Source: Promethearchaeia archaeon (GTDB taxonomy: Archaea > Asgardarchaeota > Lokiarchaeia > Sigyniarchaeales > SOKP01). Taken from it: a DNA stretch of 6,407 nucleotides. Shown here in pieces: positions 5,675 through 6,407 of the stretch; within the stretch, counting starts at the first letter, position 1, and every line of letters starts with the position of its first letter. A model generated the notes under the pieces. It ran no database searches, was not told the DNA's origin, and saw only the letters and a program-made list of their open reading frames with translations. The DNA lies in assembly GCA_029856375.1 (NCBI GenBank), contig JAHQWX010000112.1, positions 1-6,407 on the forward strand, read 5' to 3'. The position numbers were made by a program, and so were the translations under genes.

Positions 5675-5693
5675 TGCTAGATCTTCTATCGAG

Positions 5694-5704
5694 CTTATAT
5701 TAAA
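5694..5704 (-). promoter_or_regulatory. Possible internal TATA box for the ATP-grasp gene
   Basis: On the minus strand TTTAATATAAG overlaps the stop codon of the VWA gene and is centred about 24-25 nt before the ATG at 5674. That is the right distance for a leaderless internal promoter. The box overlaps coding sequence and the genome is AT-rich, so chance is a real alternative; co-transcription with the VWA gene is equally possible. Confidence 0.33.
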
Positions 5705-6407
5705 GGACTCTTTTTAACCGAAGAATGGTTTTTGTTGGATCAATCTCGTTGAACTTAAAAAAATCAGCTTTACCGAACGCTTTAAAATTCTTCTTAATCT
5801 GATCGGCCGAAAAAGGGTGCACGCCTAAATTTCTCGTTGCCCAAGATTTTCTCGGTTCTAAAACGATAATTTTGATTTTTTGTTTTGCCAATTTTGTCGC
5901 GATATCCTTTAGTTCTTCAATTATTACGTTATAATCAGCTTCTACTTGAGCAACTAAATCGGGATGAGTTAAGGATATGTTAGCACCACAATCGCTACAA
6001 ATAAAAATCACAGGAATTATATTTCGATTTCGCATTTTTTCGATATTTATCATCTTCATGCATTTTTGTAGTGCTGTAGCCATTGGAGTGTAAGATTTTC
6101 CCTCAAGTTTCTTAATTTTCCCTAACGCGGTTTTTAAGGCTACTGTAGGTTTCTGAAGCACAATAGCGTCTTTTCCGCGAAACATTATAACGCTAATTTT
6201 ATCCTTTTTTTTATATCCTTCTCTCTGAAGTGCTTCAATAACGTTAGTCATTTGTTTTAATACGCTATACATCGAAGCAGACGCGTCTAAAATGAAAAAT
6301 AACGCGAGAGGTGCTTTAAACTCAAAAACTTTTTCCATTATATCGGTTTTATCTAATCTAAGTGGAAATTCGGTTTGAGTGGGATTAAACGTTAAATTTT
6401 TCAAATA
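5700..6407 (-). CDS. VWA-domain protein, Mg-chelatase D-type, 5' partial
   Basis: The reading frame is open to the window edge, so the N-terminus is probably missing. A TTG at 6404-6402 could be a start, but only one codon precedes it here. Counting from that TTG (234 residues), a von Willebrand A domain fills about residues 30-225. The metal-ion-dependent adhesion site is complete: DASAS (D40, S42, S44), T106 in SYTPMATAL and D138 in FICSDCGAN. The pattern KKKDKISVIMFRGKDAIVLQ (65-84) strongly resembles the C-terminal integrin-I domain of magnesium-chelatase subunit D and related AAA+-partnered VWA proteins, where it regulates an AAA+ motor for metal insertion. The region after D138 (HPDL, then EPRKSWATRN to near the end) is longer than usual and carries an unusual Lys/Arg-rich segment. 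An AAA+ domain or gene may lie just beyond the window. It is followed after 25 bp by the ATP-grasp gene. Confidence 0.85.
   Translation of the reverse strand, partial: YLKNLTFNPTQTEFPLRLDKTDIMEKVFEFKAPLALFFILDASASMYSVLKQMTNVIEALQREGYKKKDKISVIMFRGKDAIVLQKPTVALKTALGKIKKLEGKSYTPMATALQKCMKMINIEKMRNRNIIPVIFICSDCGANISLTHPDLVAQVEADYNVIIEELKDIATKLAKQKIKIIVLEPRKSWATRNLGVHPFSADQIKKNFKAFGKADFFKFNEIDPTKTILRLKRVL

Overview
The window is AT-rich and gene-dense. It carries seven protein-coding genes and no RNA genes, and I see no insertion sequences or CRISPR array. It looks archaeal. TATA-like boxes lie about 22-27 nt upstream of several start codons, suggesting leaderless transcripts. The one clear Shine-Dalgarno sequence (GGTGG) precedes an operon-internal gene. 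The protein families are also archaeal in flavour: an ATP-grasp ligase of the COG2232 type, a TrmB-C/PLD-like sensor domain and a tandem Roadblock/LC7 protein. Roadblock proteins together with long coiled-coil, proline-rich proteins are most reminiscent of Asgard archaea. That assignment is inference and no marker gene here proves it.

Layout. (1) Plus strand, 35-1497: a two-gene unit with a small coiled-coil protein (84 aa) followed by a 398-aa protein. The second has an N-terminal coiled coil, a lysine cluster, a long Glu-Pro and Pro-Lys repeat linker and a C-terminal helical domain. Neither has a function I recognise. (2) Minus strand, 3560-1540: an NDP-sugar pyrophosphorylase-like nucleotidyltransferase with a left-handed beta-helix tail, then a separately promoted protein that joins a 14-residue-repeat coiled coil to a TrmB-C/PLD-like domain. 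(3) Plus strand, 3687-4433: a tandem Roadblock/LC7 protein, divergent from the nucleotidyltransferase. (4) Minus strand, 6407-4430: a von Willebrand A protein resembling the C-terminal part of Mg-chelatase subunit D, cut by the window edge, followed after 25 bp by the ATP-grasp enzyme.

No single pathway joins all the genes. The two most plausible functional units are the coiled-coil pair, possibly a scaffold or tether, and the VWA/ATP-grasp pair, possibly cofactor-related. The Roadblock protein would be expected to partner a small GTPase, but none is encoded here. The sugar nucleotidyltransferase points to nucleotide-sugar supply for glycans. Two convergent gene pairs are tightly packed: a 42-bp gap at 1498-1539, and overlapping stop codons at 4430-4433. 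There is no gene-free stretch longer than 300 bases.
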